NCBI GenBank assembly: GCA_002348365.1
Contig: DEBC01000119.1
Location: 115,091-122,140 of the forward strand
Origin: Alphaproteobacteria bacterium UBA2966
GTDB taxonomy: Bacteria > Pseudomonadota > Alphaproteobacteria > UBA2966
DNA: 7,050 nucleotides
Direction: 5' to 3'
In this document: piece by piece, positions 6,905 through 7,050 of the stretch
Layout: each line of letters begins with the position of its first letter
How positions within the stretch are numbered: the first letter of the stretch is position 1
The notes under the pieces: model-generated
Seen by the model: only the letters and a program-made list of their open reading frames with translations
What the model was told of the DNA's origin: nothing
Database searches by the model: none
Position numbers and translations under genes: made by a program

Positions 6905-7050
6905 GGAACCCCGTCGTTGCTAACGTTGTTTACGCAGCAGCGGCAAATGCCTCGTTATCGTTGGCATTTATGAGTTTGACCCGATAACGGCGGTATCATA
7001 CCGGGCGAAAACCGTACCTTTATTACGCACGTCGATCCTGGTTCGCCCCC
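6877..7050 (-). ncRNA. ssrA: tmRNA, coding piece of a two-piece (permuted) ssrA gene, partial
   Basis: tmRNA rescues stalled ribosomes and adds a degradation tag to the unfinished protein. Read on the minus strand, the window edge starts with GGGGGCGA, the 5' acceptor strand of the tRNA-like domain. CAGGATCGACG follows, corresponding to the D-loop-like GGATTCGACG of E. coli tmRNA with one T fewer. A pseudoknot-compatible region lies at 6980-7015 (ACGG 7012-7015 with CCGT 6987-6990, crossed by CCCG 7002-7005 with CGGG 6980-6983). The tag frame comes next, and a hairpin closes the piece. No 3' tRNA half (T-arm, CGCCCCC-CCA) follows the tag. This is the layout of the permuted tmRNA of Alphaproteobacteria, whose acceptor piece is transcribed first and should lie beyond 7050. 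The mature 3' end is not known. Confidence 0.88.
6930..6965 (-). other. tmRNA tag-peptide reading frame (ANDNEAFAAAA)
   Basis: The codons GCC AAC GAT AAC GAG GCA TTT GCC GCT GCT GCG, then TAA, encode A-N-D-N-E-A-F-A-A-A-A. The charged alanine of the tmRNA adds one more Ala in front. The opening ANDN is shared with other alphaproteobacterial tags (Caulobacter AANDNFAEEFAVAA). The final Ala-Ala is the feature ClpX reads. The tag is two residues shorter than that of Caulobacter and ends in four alanines. The resume codon is assigned by analogy with the GCA-AAC of E. coli. Confidence 0.85.

Noticed and set aside
6729..6923. Plus-strand frame of 64 codons over the sspB leader and tmRNA hairpin
   Set aside because: It runs across the sspB leader, inverted repeats and the RNA hairpin, with no motif. 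The structured RNA explains the sequence better.

Overview
The window looks like a chromosomal segment of an alphaproteobacterium. The strongest evidence is at the right edge on the minus strand. It holds the coding half of a split (circularly permuted, two-piece) tmRNA whose tag begins A-N-D-N, next to an alphaproteobacterial-type SspB adaptor. A small ribbon-helix-helix protein of the kind common in that class and a long single-chain AsmA protein agree with this. Base composition is moderately GC-rich throughout, and I see no insertion sequence, prophage, CRISPR array or tRNA.

Left part, plus strand. Positions 43-1428 encode an FAD-dependent D-lactate dehydrogenase of the LDHD/GlcD type with a clear ribosome binding site. 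A spacer of about 190 bases follows. Then comes a 1212-residue AsmA-family inner-membrane-anchored protein (best start TTG at 1621, end 5259), made largely of degenerate beta-rich repeats and probably concerned with the outer membrane or lipid traffic. It contains a run of eight G in a linker just before its conserved C-terminal domain.

Right part, minus strand. Reading leftwards from position 7050, the order is: tmRNA coding piece (tag peptide ANDNEAFAAAA) closed by a strong hairpin; a leader of about 130 bases with a weak promoter candidate and two perfect 10-base palindromes; sspB (start corrected to 6735); a LysE/RhtB-family exporter; and a 67-residue ribbon-helix-helix protein. The last gene converges on the AsmA gene with only 15 bases between the stop codons.

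How the parts relate. The tmRNA adds a degradation tag to proteins on stalled ribosomes, and SspB is the adaptor that hands tagged proteins to the ClpXP protease. The tag maker and the tag reader are therefore next to each other and co-oriented. This is the most interesting feature of the window, together with the short, alanine-ended tag. The other genes have no evident functional tie to that pair or to each other.
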